From positions 14,634,501-14,698,500 of the forward strand of contig NC_135243.1 in NCBI RefSeq assembly GCF_947623445.1: a stretch of 64,000 bases of DNA, in the 5' to 3' direction. This DNA comes from Clavelina lepadiformis. Taxonomy: Eukaryota > Chordata > Ascidiacea > Aplousobranchia > Clavelinidae. The notes beneath the pieces were generated by a model, which had not been told where the DNA came from, did no database searches, and saw only the letters and a list, made by a program, of their open reading frames with translations. The position numbers and the translations under genes are program-made. Positions 19,950 to 31,730 of this stretch are shown here, piece by piece; positions within the stretch are counted from its first letter, which is position 1; every line of letters starts with the position of its first letter.

Positions 19950-22900
19950 GTCTACGACCATACCAGGTTGAGTAGACCCGATCTCGTTCGATCTCGGAAG
20001 TTAAGCAACCTCGGGCCCGGTTAGTACTTGGATGGGTGACCGCCTGGGAATAACGGGTGTTGTAAACATTTTAGTCATGCTGTATATTTCAATCAAATTT
20101 ATAGCAACTATTTGCTTTTTTGAATTTCCTATGCAATCGAATTAGAATTGGAAAGACCATTTTTTTTCATTTGAAATCGCCTACGACCATACCAGGTTGA
20201 GTAGACCCGATCTCGTTCGATCTCGGAAGTTAAGCAACCTCGGGCCCTGTTAGTAATTGGATGGTTGACCGCCTGGGAATACCGGGTGTTGTAAGCATTT
20301 TAGTCATGCTGTATATTTCAATCAAATGTCTAGCAACTGTTTGCGTTTTTTAATGTCCTATGCAATCGAATTCTAATTGAAAATGCCATTTTCTTTTTTT
20401 TGAAATCGCCTACGACCATACCAGGTTGAGTATACCCGATCTCGGAAGTTAAGCAACCTCGGGCCCGGTTAGTACTTGGATGGGTGACCGCCTGGGAATA
20501 CCGGGTGTTGTAAGCATTTTAGTCATGCTTTATATTTCAATTCAATTTTTAGCAACTATTTGCTTTTTTGAATTTCCTATGCAATCGAATTAGAATTCAT
20601 AAAGCTATTTTTATTCTTTTGAAATCGCCTACGACCATACCAGGTTGAGTAGACCCGATCTCGTTCGAACTCGGAAGTTAAGCAACCTCGGGCTCGGTTA
20701 GTACTTGGATGGGTGACCTCCTGGGAATACCGGGTGTTGTAAGCATTTTAGTCATGCTGTATATTTCAATTAAAGTTTTAGCAACTATTTGCTTTTTTGA
20801 ATTTCCTATGGAATCGATTTAGAATTGAAAATGCCATTTTATTTCTTTTGAAATCGCCTACGACCATACCAGGTTGAGCAGACCTGATCTCGTTCGATCT
20901 CGGAAGTTAAGTAACCTCGGGCCCTGTTAGTACTTGGATGGTTGACCGCCTGGGAATACCGGGTGTTGTAAGCATTTTTGTCATGCTGTATATTTCAATT
21001 ATTTTTATAGCAACTGTTTGCGTTTTTGTATATCTTATGCAATCGAATTATAATTGAAAATGCCATTTTCTTTCTTTTGAAATTGCCTACGACCATACCG
21101 GGTTGAGTAGACCCGATCTCGTTCGATCTCGGAAGTTAAGCAACCTCGGGCACGGTTAGTACTTGGATGGGTGACCGCTTGGGAATACCGTGTGTTGTAA
21201 GCATTTTAGTCATGCTGTATAGTTCAATTATTTTTATAACATCTGTTTACTTTTTTGAATTTCCTATGTAATCGAATTAGAATTGAAAATGCCATTTTAT
21301 TTCATTTGAGATCACCTACGACCATACCAGGTTGAGTAGACCCGATCTCGTTCGATCTCGGAAGTTAAGCAACCTCGGGCCCGGTTAGTACTTGGATGGG
21401 TGACCGCCTGGGAATATCGGGTGTTGTAAGCATTTTAGTCATGCTGTATATTTCAATCAAATTTATAGCAACTATTTGCTTTTTTGAATTTCCTATGCAA
21501 TCGAATTAGAATTGGAAAGACCATTTTCTTTCATTTGAAATCGTCTACGACCATACCAGGTTGAGTAGACCCGATCTCGTTCGATCTCGGAAGTTAAGCA
21601 ACCTCGGGCCCGGTTAGTACTTGGATGGGTGACCGCCTGGGATTAACGGGTGTTGTAAGCATTTTAGTCATGCTGTATATTTCAATCAAATTTATAGCAA
21701 CTATTTGCTTTTTTGAATTTCCTATGCAATCGAATTAGAATTGGAAAGACCATTTTCCTTCATTTGAAATCGCCTACGACCATACCAGGTTGAGTAGACC
21801 CGATCTCGTTCGATCTCGGAAGTTAAGCAACCTCGGGTCCTGTTAGTACTTGGATGGTTGACCGCCTGGGAATACCGGGTGTTGTAAGCATTTTATTCAT
21901 GCTGTATATTTCAATAAAATGTCTAGCAACTGTTTGCCTTTTTTAATTTCCTATGCAATCGAATTAGAATTGAAAATGCCCTTTTCTTTTTTTTGAAATC
22001 GCCTACGACCATACCAGGTTGAGTATACCCGATCTCGGAAGTTAAGCAACCTCGGGCCCTGTTAGTACTTGGATGGGTGACCGCCTGGGAATACCGGGTG
22101 TTGTAAGCATTTTAGTCATGCTGTATATTTCAATTCAATTTTTAGCAACTATTTGCTTTTTTGAATTTCCCTTGCAATCGAATTAGAATTCATAAAGCCA
22201 TTTTTATTCTTTTGAAATCGCCTACGACCATACCAGGTTGAGTAGACCCGATCTCGTTCGATCTCGGAAGTTAAGCAACCTCGGGCCCGGTTAGTACTTG
22301 GATGGGTGACCGCCTGGGAATACCGGGTGCTGTAAGCATTTTAATCATGCTGTATATTTCAATTAAATTTTTAGCAACTATTTGCTTTTTTGAGTTTCCT
22401 ATGCAATCGATTTAGAATTGAAAAGGCCATTTTATTTCTTTTGAAATCGCCTACGACCATACCAGGTTGAGCAGACCTTATCTCGTTCGATCTCGGATGT
22501 TAAGTAACCTCGGGCCCTGTTAGTACTTGGATGGTTGACCGCCTGGGAATACCGGGTATTGTAAGCATTTTAGTCATGCTGTATATTTCAATTATTTTTA
22601 TAGCAACTGTTTGCGTTTTTGTATTTCTTATGCAATCGAATTATAATTGAAAATGCCATTTTCTTTCATTTGAAATCGCCTACGACCATACCAGGTTGAG
22701 TAGACCCGATCTCGTTCGATCTCGGAAGTTAAGCAACCTCGGGCCCTGTTAGTACTTGGATGGTTGACCGCCTGGGAATACCGGGTGTTGTAAGCATTTT
22801 AGTCATGCTGTATATTTCAATCAAATGTCTAGCAACTGTTTGCGTTTTTTAATTTCCTATGCAATCGAATTAGAATTGGAAAGACCATTTTCTTCCATTT

Positions 22901-23024
22901 GAAATCGCCTACGACCATACCAGGTTGAGTAGACCCGATCTCGTTCGATCTCGCAAGTTAAGCAACCTCGGGCCCTGTTAGTACTTGGATGATTGACCGC
23001 CTTGGAATACCGGGTATTGTAAGC
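19950..23024 (+). rRNA. 5S rRNA gene array, 14 copies
   Basis: First bases: 19950, 20179, 20408, 20627, 20856, 21085, 21314, 21543, 21772, 22001, 22220, 22449, 22678, 22907. Copies 20408 and 22001 are 108-nt deletion variants. Gene 22220 is close to consensus with a fully paired helix IV. Gene 22449 has GACCTTATC and CGGATGTTAAG changes that recur in the 23.8, 30.4, 32.9, 37.5, 49.6, 56.4, 58.9, 60.3 and 62.8 kb genes. Gene 22907 has the GATGATTGACC loop variant. Confidence 0.95.
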
Positions 23025-23135
23025 ATTTTAATCATGCTGTATATTTCAATCAAATGTCTAGCAACTGTTTGCATTTTTTAATTTTCTATGCAATCGAATT
23101 AGAATTGGAAAGACCATTTTCTTTCATTTGAAATC

Positions 23136-26100
23136 GCCTACGACCATACCAGGTTGAGTAGACCCGATCTCGTTCGATCTCGGAAGTTAAGCAACCTCGG
23201 GTCCTGTTAGTACTTGGATGGTTGACCGCCTGGGAATACCGGGTGTTGTAAGCATTTTATTCATGCTGTATATTTCAATAAAATGTCTAGCAACTGTTTG
23301 CCTTTTTTAATTTCCTATGCAATCGAATTCTAATTGAAAATGCCCTTTTTTTTTTTTTGAAATCGCCTACGACCATACCAGGTTGAGTATACCCGATCTC
23401 GGAAGTTAAGCAACCTCGGGCCCTGTTAGTACTTGGATGGGTGACCGCCTGGGAATACCGGGTGTTGTAAGCATTTTAGTCATGCTGTATATTTCAATTC
23501 AATTTTTAGCAACTATTTGCTTTTTTGAATTTCCCTTGCAATCGAATTAGAATTCATAAAGCCATTTTTATTCTTTTGAAATCGCCTACGACCATACCAG
23601 GTTGAGTAGACCCGATCTCGTTCGATCTCGGAAGTTAAGCAACCTCGGGCCCGGTTAGTACTTGGATGGGTGACCGCCTGGGAATACCGGGTGCTGTAAG
23701 CATTTTAATCATGCTGTATATTTCAATTAAATTTTTAGCAACTGTTTGCTTTTTTGAGTTTCATATGCAATCGATTTAGAATTGAAAAGGCCATTTTATT
23801 TCTTTTGAAATCGCCTACGACCATACCAGGTTGAGCAGACCTTATCTCGTTCGATCTCGGATGTTAAGTAACCTCGGGCCCTGTTAGTACTTGGATGGTT
23901 GACCGCCTGGGAATACCGGGTATTGTAAGCATTTTAGTCATGCTGTATATTTCAATTATTTTTATAGCAACTGTTTGCGTTTTTGTATTTCTTATGCAAT
24001 CGAATTATAATTGAAAATGCCATTTTCTTTCATTTGAAATCGCCTACGACCATACCAGGTTGAGTAGACCCGATCTCGTTCGATCTCGGAAGTTAAGCAA
24101 CCTCGGGCCCTGTTAGTACTTGGATGGTTGACCGCCTGGGAATACCGGGTGTTGTAAGCATTTTAGTCATGCTGTATATTTCAATCAAATGTCTAGCAAC
24201 TGTTTGCGTTTTTTAATTTCCTATGCAATCGAATTAGAATTGGAAAGACCATTTTCTTCCATTTGAAATCGCCTACGACCATACCAGGTTGAGTAGACCC
24301 GATCTCGTTCGATCTCGGAAGTTAAGCAACCTCGGGCCCTGTTAGTACTTGGATGATTGACCGCCTTGGAATACCGGGTATTGTAAGCATTTTAATCATG
24401 CTGTATATTTCAATCAAATGTCTAGCAACTGTTTGCATTTTTTAATTTCCTATGCAATCGAATTAGAATTGGAAAGACCATTTTCTTTCATTTGAAATCG
24501 CCTACGACCATACCAGGTTGAGTAGACCCGATCTCGTTCGATCTCGGAAGTTAAGCAACCTCGTGCCCTGTTAGTACTTGGATGATTGACCGCCTGGGAA
24601 TACCGTGTGTTGTAAGCATTTTAATCATGCTGTATATTTCAATCAAATGTCTAGCAACTGTTTGCGTTTTTTAATTTCCTATGCAATCCAATTAGAATTG
24701 AAAATGCCCTTTTCTTTTTTTTGAAATCGCCTACGACCATACCAGGTTGAGTATACCCGATCTCGAAGTTAAGCAACCTCGGGCCCTGTTAGTACTTGGA
24801 TGGGTGACCGCCTGGGAATACCGGGTGTTGTAAGCATTTTTAGTCATGCTGTATATTTCAATTCAATTTTTTGGAAACTATTTGCTTTTTTGAATTTCCT
24901 ATGCAATCGAATTTAAATTCATAAAGCCATTTTTATTCTTTTGAAATCGCCTACGACCATACCAGGTTGAGTAGACCCGATCTCGTTCGATCTCGGAAGT
25001 TAAGCAACCTCGGTCCCGGTTAGTACTTGGATGGGTGACCGCCTGGGAATACCGTGTTTTGTAAGCGTTTTAGTCATGCTGTATACTTCAATTATTTTTA
25101 TAACATCTGTTTACTTTTTTGAATTTCCTATGCAATCGAATTAGAATTGAAAATGCCATTTTCTTTCATTTGAAATCACCTACGACCATAACAGAATGAG
25201 TAGACCCGATCTCGTTCGATCTCGGAAGTTAAGCAACCTCGTGCCCGGTTAGTACTTGGATGGGTGACCGCCTGGGAATACCAGGTGCTGTAAGCATTTT
25301 AGTCATGCTGTATACTTCAATTAAATTTTTAGCAACTATTTGCTTTTTTGAATTACCTATGCAATCGAATTTGATTTGGAAAGACCATTTTTCTTCATTT
25401 GAAATCGTCTACGACCATACCAGTTTGAGTAGACCCGATCTCGTTCGATCTTGGAAGTTAAGCAACCTCGGGCCCTGTTAGTACTTGGATGGGTGACCGC
25501 CTGGGAATACCGGGTGTTGTAAGCATTTTAGTCATGCTGTATATTTCAATTCAATTTTTAACAACTTTTTGCTTTTTTGAAATTCCTATGCAATCGAATT
25601 AGAATTGATAAAGCCATTTTTATTCTTTTGAAATCGCCTACGACCATACCAGGTTGAGTAGACCCGATCTCGTTCGATCTCGGAAGTTAAGCAACCTCGG
25701 GCCCGGTTAGTAGTTGAATGGGTGACTGCCTGGGAATACCGGTTGTTGTAAGCATTTTAGTCATGCTGTATATTTCAATTATTTTTATAGCAACTGTTTG
25801 CGTTTTTGTATTTCTTATGCAATCGAATTAGAATTGAAAATGTCATTTTCTTTCATTTGAAATTGCCTACGACCATACCGGGTTGAGTAGACCCGATCTC
25901 GTTCGATCTCGGAAGTTAAGCAACCTCGGGCTCGGTTAGTACTTGGATGGGTGACCGCCTGGGAATACCGGGTGCTGTAAGCATTTTAGTCATGCTGTAT
26001 ATCTCAATTAAATTTTTAGCAACTATTTGCTTTTTTGAATTTCCTATGGAATCGATTTAGAATTGAAAATGCCATTTTATTTCTTTTGAAATCGCCTACG

Positions 26101-29100
26101 ACCATACCAGGTTGAGCAGACCTGATCTCGTTCGATCTCGGAAGTTAAGTAACCTCGGGCCCTGTTAGTACTTGGATGGTTGACCGCCTGGGAATACCGG
26201 GTGTTGTAAGCATTTTTGTCATGCTGTTTATTTCAATTATTTTTATAGCAACTGTTTGCGTTTTTGTATTTCTTATGCAATCGAATTAGAATTGAAAATG
26301 CCATTTTCTTTCTTTTGAAATTGCCTACGGCCATACCGGGTTGAGTAGACCCGATCTCGTTCGATCTCGGAAGTTAAGCAACCTCGGGCACGGTTAGTAC
26401 TTGGATGGGTGACCGCTTGGGAATACCGTGTGTTGTAAGCATTTTAGTCATGCTGTATAGTTCAATTATTTTTATAACATCTGTTTACTTTTTTGAATTT
26501 CCTATTTAATCGAATTAGAATTGAAAATGCCATTTTCTTTCATTTGAGATCACCTACGACCATACCAGGTTGAGTAGACCCGATCTCGTTCGATCTCGGA
26601 AGTTAAGCAACTTCGGGCCCGGTTAGTACTTGGATGGGTGACCGCCTGGGAATAACGGGTGTTGTAAGCATTTTAGTCATGCTGTATATTTCAATCAAAT
26701 TTATAGCAACTATTTGCTTTTTTGAATTTCCTATGCAATCGAATTAGAATTGGAAAGACCATTTTCCTTCATTTAAAATCGCCTACGACCATACCAGGTT
26801 GAGTAGACCCGATCTCGTTCGATCTCGGAAGTTAAGCAACCTCGGGCCCTGTTAGTACTTGGATGATTGACCGCCTGGGAATACCGGGTGTTGTAAGCAT
26901 TTTAATCATGCTGTATATTTCAATCAAATGTCTAGCAACTGTTTGCATTTTTTAATTTTTTATGCAATCGAATTAGAATTGGAAAGACAATTTCCTTCAT
27001 TTGAAATCGCCTACGACCATACCAGGTTGAGTAGACCCGATTTCGTTCGATCTCGGAAGTTAAGCAACCTCGGGCCCTGTTAGAACTTGGATGATTGACC
27101 GCCTGTGAATACCGTGTGTTGTAAGCATTTTAATCATGCTGTATATTTCAATCAAATGTCTAGCAACTCTTTGCGTTTTTTAATTTCCTATGCAATCCAA
27201 TTAGAATTGAAAATGCCCTTTTCTTTTTTTTGAAATCGCCTACGACCATACCAGGTTGAGTATACCCGATCTGGGAAGTTAAGCAACCTCGGGCCCTGTT
27301 AGTACTTGGATGGGTGACCGCCTGGGAATACCGGGTGTTGTAAGCATTTTAGTCATGCTGTATATTTCAATTCAATTTTTTGGAAACTATTTGCTTTTTT
27401 GAATTTCCTATGCAATCGAATTTGAATTCATAAAGCCATTTTTATTCTTTTGAAATCGCCTACGACCATACCAGGTTGAGTAGACCCGATCTCGTTCGAT
27501 CTCGGAAGTTAAGCAACCTCGGGCCCGGTTAGTACTTGGATGGGTGACCGCCTGGGAATACCGTGTTTTGTAAGCGTTTTAGTCATGCTGTATACTTCAA
27601 TTATTTTTATAACATCTGTTTACTTTTTTGAATTTCCTATGCAATCGAATTAGAATTGAAAATGCCATTTTCTTTCATTTGAAATCACCTACGACCATAA
27701 CAGAATGAGTAGACCCGATCTCGTTCGATCTCGGAAGTTAAGCAACCTCGGGCCCGGTTAGTACTTGGATGGGTGACCACCTGGGAATAACGGGTGTTGT
27801 AAGCATTTTAGTCATGCTGTATATTTCAATTCAATTTTTAGCAACTATTTGCTTTTTTAAATTTCCTATGCAATCGAATTAGAATTCATAAAGCCATTTT
27901 CTTTCTTTTGAAATCGCCTACGACCATACCAGGTTAAGTAGACCCGATGTCGTTCGATCTCGGAAGTTAAGCAACCTCGTGCCCGGTTAGTACTTGGATG
28001 GGTGACCGCCTGGGAATACCAGGTGCTGTAAGCAATTTAGTCATGCTGTATACTTCAATTAAATTTTTAGCAACTATTTGCTTTTTTGAATTTCCTATGC
28101 AATCGAATTAGAATTGAAAATGCCATTTTCTTTCTTTTGAAATCGCCTACGACCATACCAGGTTGAGTAGACCTGATCTCGTTCGATCTCAGAAGTTAAG
28201 CAACCTCGGGCCCGGTTAATACTTGGATGGGTGACCGCCTGGGAATAACGGGTGTTGTAAGCATTTTATTCATGCTGTATATTTCAATCAAATTTATAGC
28301 AACTATTTGCTTTTTTGAATTTCCTATGCAATCGAATTTGATTTGGAAAGACCATTTTTCTTCATTTGAAATCGTCTACGACCATACCAGTTTGAGTAGA
28401 CCCGATCTCGTTCGATCTTGGAAGTTAAGCAACCTCGGGCCCTGTTAGTACTTGGATGGGTGACCGCCTGGGAATAACGGGTGTTGTAAGCATTTTAGTC
28501 ATGCTGTATATTTCAATTTAATTTTTAGCAACTATTTGCTTTTTTGAATTTCCTATGCAATCGAATTAGAATTCATAAAGCCATTTTCTTTCTTTTGAAA
28601 TCGCCTACGACCATACCAGGTTGAGTAGACCCGATCTCGTTCGATCTCGGAAGTTAAGCAACCTCGGGCCCGGTTAGTAGTTGAATGGGTGACTGCCTGG
28701 GAATCCCGGTTGTTGTAAGCATTTTAGTCATGCTGTATATTTCAATTATTTTTATAGCAACTGTTTGCGTTTTTGTATTTTTTACGCAATCGAATTAGAA
28801 TTGAAAATGTCATTTTCTTTCTTTTGAAATTGCCTACAACCATACCGGGTTGAGTAGACCCGATCTCGTTCGATCTCGGAAGTTAAGCAACCTCGGGCTC
28901 GGTTAGTACTTGGATGGGTGACCGCCTGGGAATACCGGGTGTTGTAAGCATTTTTGTCATGCTGTATATTTCAATTATTTTTATAGCAACTGTTTGCGTT
29001 TTTGTATTTCTTATGCAATCGAATTGTAATTGAAAATGCCATTTTCTTTCTTTTGAAATTGCCTACGACCATACCGGGTTGAGTAGACCCGATCTCGTTC

Positions 29101-29407
29101 GATCTCGGAAGTTAAACAACCTCGGGCACGGTTAGTACTTGGATGGGTGACCGCTTGGGAATACCGTGTGTTGTAAGCATTTTAGTCATGCTGTATAGTT
29201 CAATTATTTTTATAACATCTGTTTACTTTTTTGAATTTCCTATGTAATCGAATTAGAATTGAAAATGCCATTTTCTTTCATTTGAGATCACCTACGACCA
29301 TACCAGGTTGAGTAGACCCGATCTCGTTCGATCTCGGAAGTTAAGCAACCTCGGGCCCGGTTAGTACTTGGATGGGTGACCGCCTGGGAATAACGGGTGT
29401 TGTAAGC
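23136..29407 (+). rRNA. 5S rRNA gene array, 28 copies
   Basis: First bases: 23136, 23365, 23584, 23813, 24042, 24271, 24500, 24729, 24949, 25178, 25407, 25636, 25865, 26094, 26323, 26552, 26781, 27009, 27238, 27458, 27687, 27916, 28145, 28374, 28603, 28832, 29061, 29290. Deletion variants are 23365, 24729 (107 nt, one more G missing) and 27238. Genes 24271, 24500, 26781 and 27009 have GATGATTGACC. Genes 25178 and 27687 have ATAACAGAATGAG for ATACCAGGTTGAG, which weakens helix II. Gene 27916 ends with only T3. Confidence 0.95.
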
Positions 29408-29746
29408 ATTTTAGTCATGCTGTATATTTCAATTCAATTTTTAGCAACTATTTGCTTTTTTGAATTTCCTATGCAATCGAATTAGAATTGAAAGACCATT
29501 TTTTTTCATTTGAAATCGTCTACGACCATACCAGGTTGAGTAGACCCGATCTCGTTCGATCTCGGAAGTTAAGCAACCTCGGGCCCGGTTAGTACTTGGA
29601 TGGGTGACCGCCTGGGAATAACGGGTGTTGTAAGCATTTTAGTCATGCTGTATATTTCAATCAAATTTATAGCAACTATTTGCTTTTTTGAATTTCCTAT
29701 GCAATCGAATTAGAATTGGAAAGACCATTTTCCTTCATTTGAAATC

Positions 29747-29864
29747 GCTTACGACCATACCAGGTTGAGTAGACCCGATCTCGTTCGATCTCGGAAGTTA
29801 AGCAACCTCGGGTCCTGTTAGTACTTGGATGGTTGACCGCCTGGGAATACCGGGTGTTGTAAGC
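29747..29864 (+). rRNA. 5S rRNA gene copy with fully paired helix I
   Basis: The gene starts GCTTACGACC rather than GCCTACGACC. With the 3' end GTTGTAAGC this gives U3-A116, so all nine helix I positions pair (one G-U). In nearly every other copy position 3 is C opposite A116. The C box loop is GATGGTTGACC and the 70th base is T, so other stems are not perfect. Its duplicate is at 55727-55844. Confidence 0.85.
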
Positions 29865-31607
29865 ATTTTATTCATGCTGTATATTTCAATAAAATGTCTA
29901 GCAACTGTTTGCGTTTTTGAATTTCCTATGCAATCGATTTAGAATTGAAAATGCCCTTTTCTTTTTTTTGAAATCGCCTACGACCATACCAGGTTGAGTA
30001 TACCCGATCTCGGAAGTTAAGCAACCTCGGGCCCTGTTAGTACTTGGATGGGTGACCGCCTGGGAATACCGGGTGTTGTAAGCATTTTAGTCATGCTGTA
30101 TATTTCAATTCAATTTTTAGCAACTATTTGCTTATTTGAATTTCCCATGCAATCGAATTAGAATTCATAAAGCCATTTTTATTCTTTTGAAATCGCCTAC
30201 GACCATACCAGGTTGAGTAGACCCGATCTCGTTCGATCTCGGAAGTTAAGCAACCTCGGGCCCGGTTAGTACTTGGATGGGTGACCGCCTGGGAATACCG
30301 GGTGCTGTAAGCATTTTAATCATGCTGTATATTTCAATTAAATTTTTAGCAACTATTTGCTTTTTTGAATTTCCTATGCAATCGATTTAGAATTGAAAAG
30401 GCCATTTTACTTCTTTTGAAATCGCCTACGACCATACCAGGTTGAGCAGACCTTATCTCGTTCGATCTCGGATGTTAAGTAACCTCGGGCCCTGTTAGTA
30501 CTTGGATGGTTGACCGCCTGGGAATACCGGGTATTGTAAGCATTTTAGTCATGCTGTATATTTCAATTATTTTTATAGCAACTGTTTGCGTTTTTGTATT
30601 TCTTATGCAATCGAATTATAATTGAAAAAGCCATTTTCTTCTTTTTGAAATTGCCTACGACCATACCGGGTTGAATAGACCCGATCTCGTTCGATCTCAG
30701 AAGTTAAGCAACCTCGGGCCCGGTTAGTACTTGGATGGGTGACCGCCTGGGAATACCGTGTGTTGTAAGCATTTTAGTCATGCTGTATATTTCAATCAAA
30801 TTTATAGCAACTATTTGCTTTTTTGAATTTCCTATGCAATCGAATTAGAATTGGAAAGACCATTTTCTTTCATTTGAAATCGTCTACGTCCATACCAGGT
30901 TGAGTAGACCCGATCTCGTTCGGTCTCGGAAGTTAAGCAACCTCGGGCCCGGTTAATACTTGGATGGGTGACCGCCTGGGAATAACGGGTGTTTTAAGCA
31001 TTTTAGTCATGCTTTATATTTCAATTAAATTTATAGCAACTATTTGCTTTTTTGAATTTCCTATGCAATCGAATTAGAATTGGAAAGATCATTTTCTTTC
31101 ATTTGAAATCGCCTACGACCATACCAGGTTGAGTAGACCCGATCTCGTTCGATCTCGGTAGTTAAGCAACCTCGGGCCCTGTTAGTACTTGGATGGTTGA
31201 CCGCCTGGGAATACCGGGTGTTGTAAGCATTTTAGTCATGCTGTATATTTCAATCAAATGTCTAGCAACTGTTTGCGTTTTTTAATTTCCTATGCAATCG
31301 AATTCTAATTGAAAATGTCCTTTTCTTTTTTTTGAAATCGCCTACGACCATACCAGGTTGAGTATACCCGATCTCGGAAGTTAAGCAACTTTGGGCCCGG
31401 TTAGTACTTGGATGGGTGACCGCCTGGGAATACCGGGTGTTGTAAGCATTTTAGTCATGCTGTATATTTCAATTAAATTTTTAGCAACTATTTGCTTTTT
31501 TGAATTTCCTATGCAATCGAATTAGAATTGGAAAGACCATTTTCTTTCATTTGAAATCGCCTACGACCATACCAGGTTGAGTAGACCCGATCTCGTTCGA
31601 TCTCGGA

Positions 31608-31655
31608 AGTTAAGCAACCTCGGGCCCGGTTAGTACTTGGATGGGTGACCGCCTG
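31608..31655 (+). promoter_or_regulatory. Internal RNA polymerase III promoter of a consensus 5S gene
   Basis: Shown in the consensus copy starting at 31559. The A box region covers gene nucleotides about 50-64 (AGTTAAGCAACCTCG), the intermediate element about 67-72 (CCCGGT), and the C box about 80-97 (TGGATGGGTGACCGCCTG). These positions match the TFIIIA/TFIIIC-dependent type 1 promoter known from animal 5S genes. Copies differ mainly in GGGTGACC, which is often GGTTGACC or GATTGACC. Confidence 0.8.
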
Positions 31656-31677
31656 GGAATACCGGGTGCTGTAAGCA

Positions 31678-31681
31678 TTTT
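31678..31681 (+). terminator. RNA polymerase III terminator (T4) of a 5S gene
   Basis: A run of four T follows the 3' end GTAAGC after one A, in the consensus copy 31559-31676. The same arrangement GCATTTTA is present after most copies in the array. A minimal T4 is a known Pol III stop signal. A T6 run in the spacer (31725-31730 here) could act as a backup. Confidence 0.75.
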
Positions 31682-31724
31682 AATCATGCTGTATATTTCA
31701 ATTAAATTTTTAGCAACTATTTGC

Positions 31725-31730
31725 TTTTTT
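31725..31730 (+). terminator. Possible backup T6 terminator in the spacer
   Basis: TTTGCTTTTTTG places six T about 49 bp after the gene end. A T5 or T6 run is kept at this place in nearly every spacer although neighbouring bases vary, which fits a fail-safe Pol III stop. Function is inferred. Confidence 0.5.

Larger units (their letters stand above)
16308..24948 (+). repeat. Six-unit higher-order repeat, about 1,364 bp
   Basis: The spacer marker GAATTCATAAAG follows each deletion-type gene at 16498, 17872, 19234, 20598, 22191 and 23555. The steps are 1,374, 1,362, 1,364, 1,593 (one extra unit) and 1,364 bp. The deletion-type genes at 16308, 17682, 19044, 20408, 22001, 23365 and 24729 keep the same rhythm. 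The copies are more diverged from each other than the larger duplications elsewhere, so this period is older. Confidence 0.75.
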
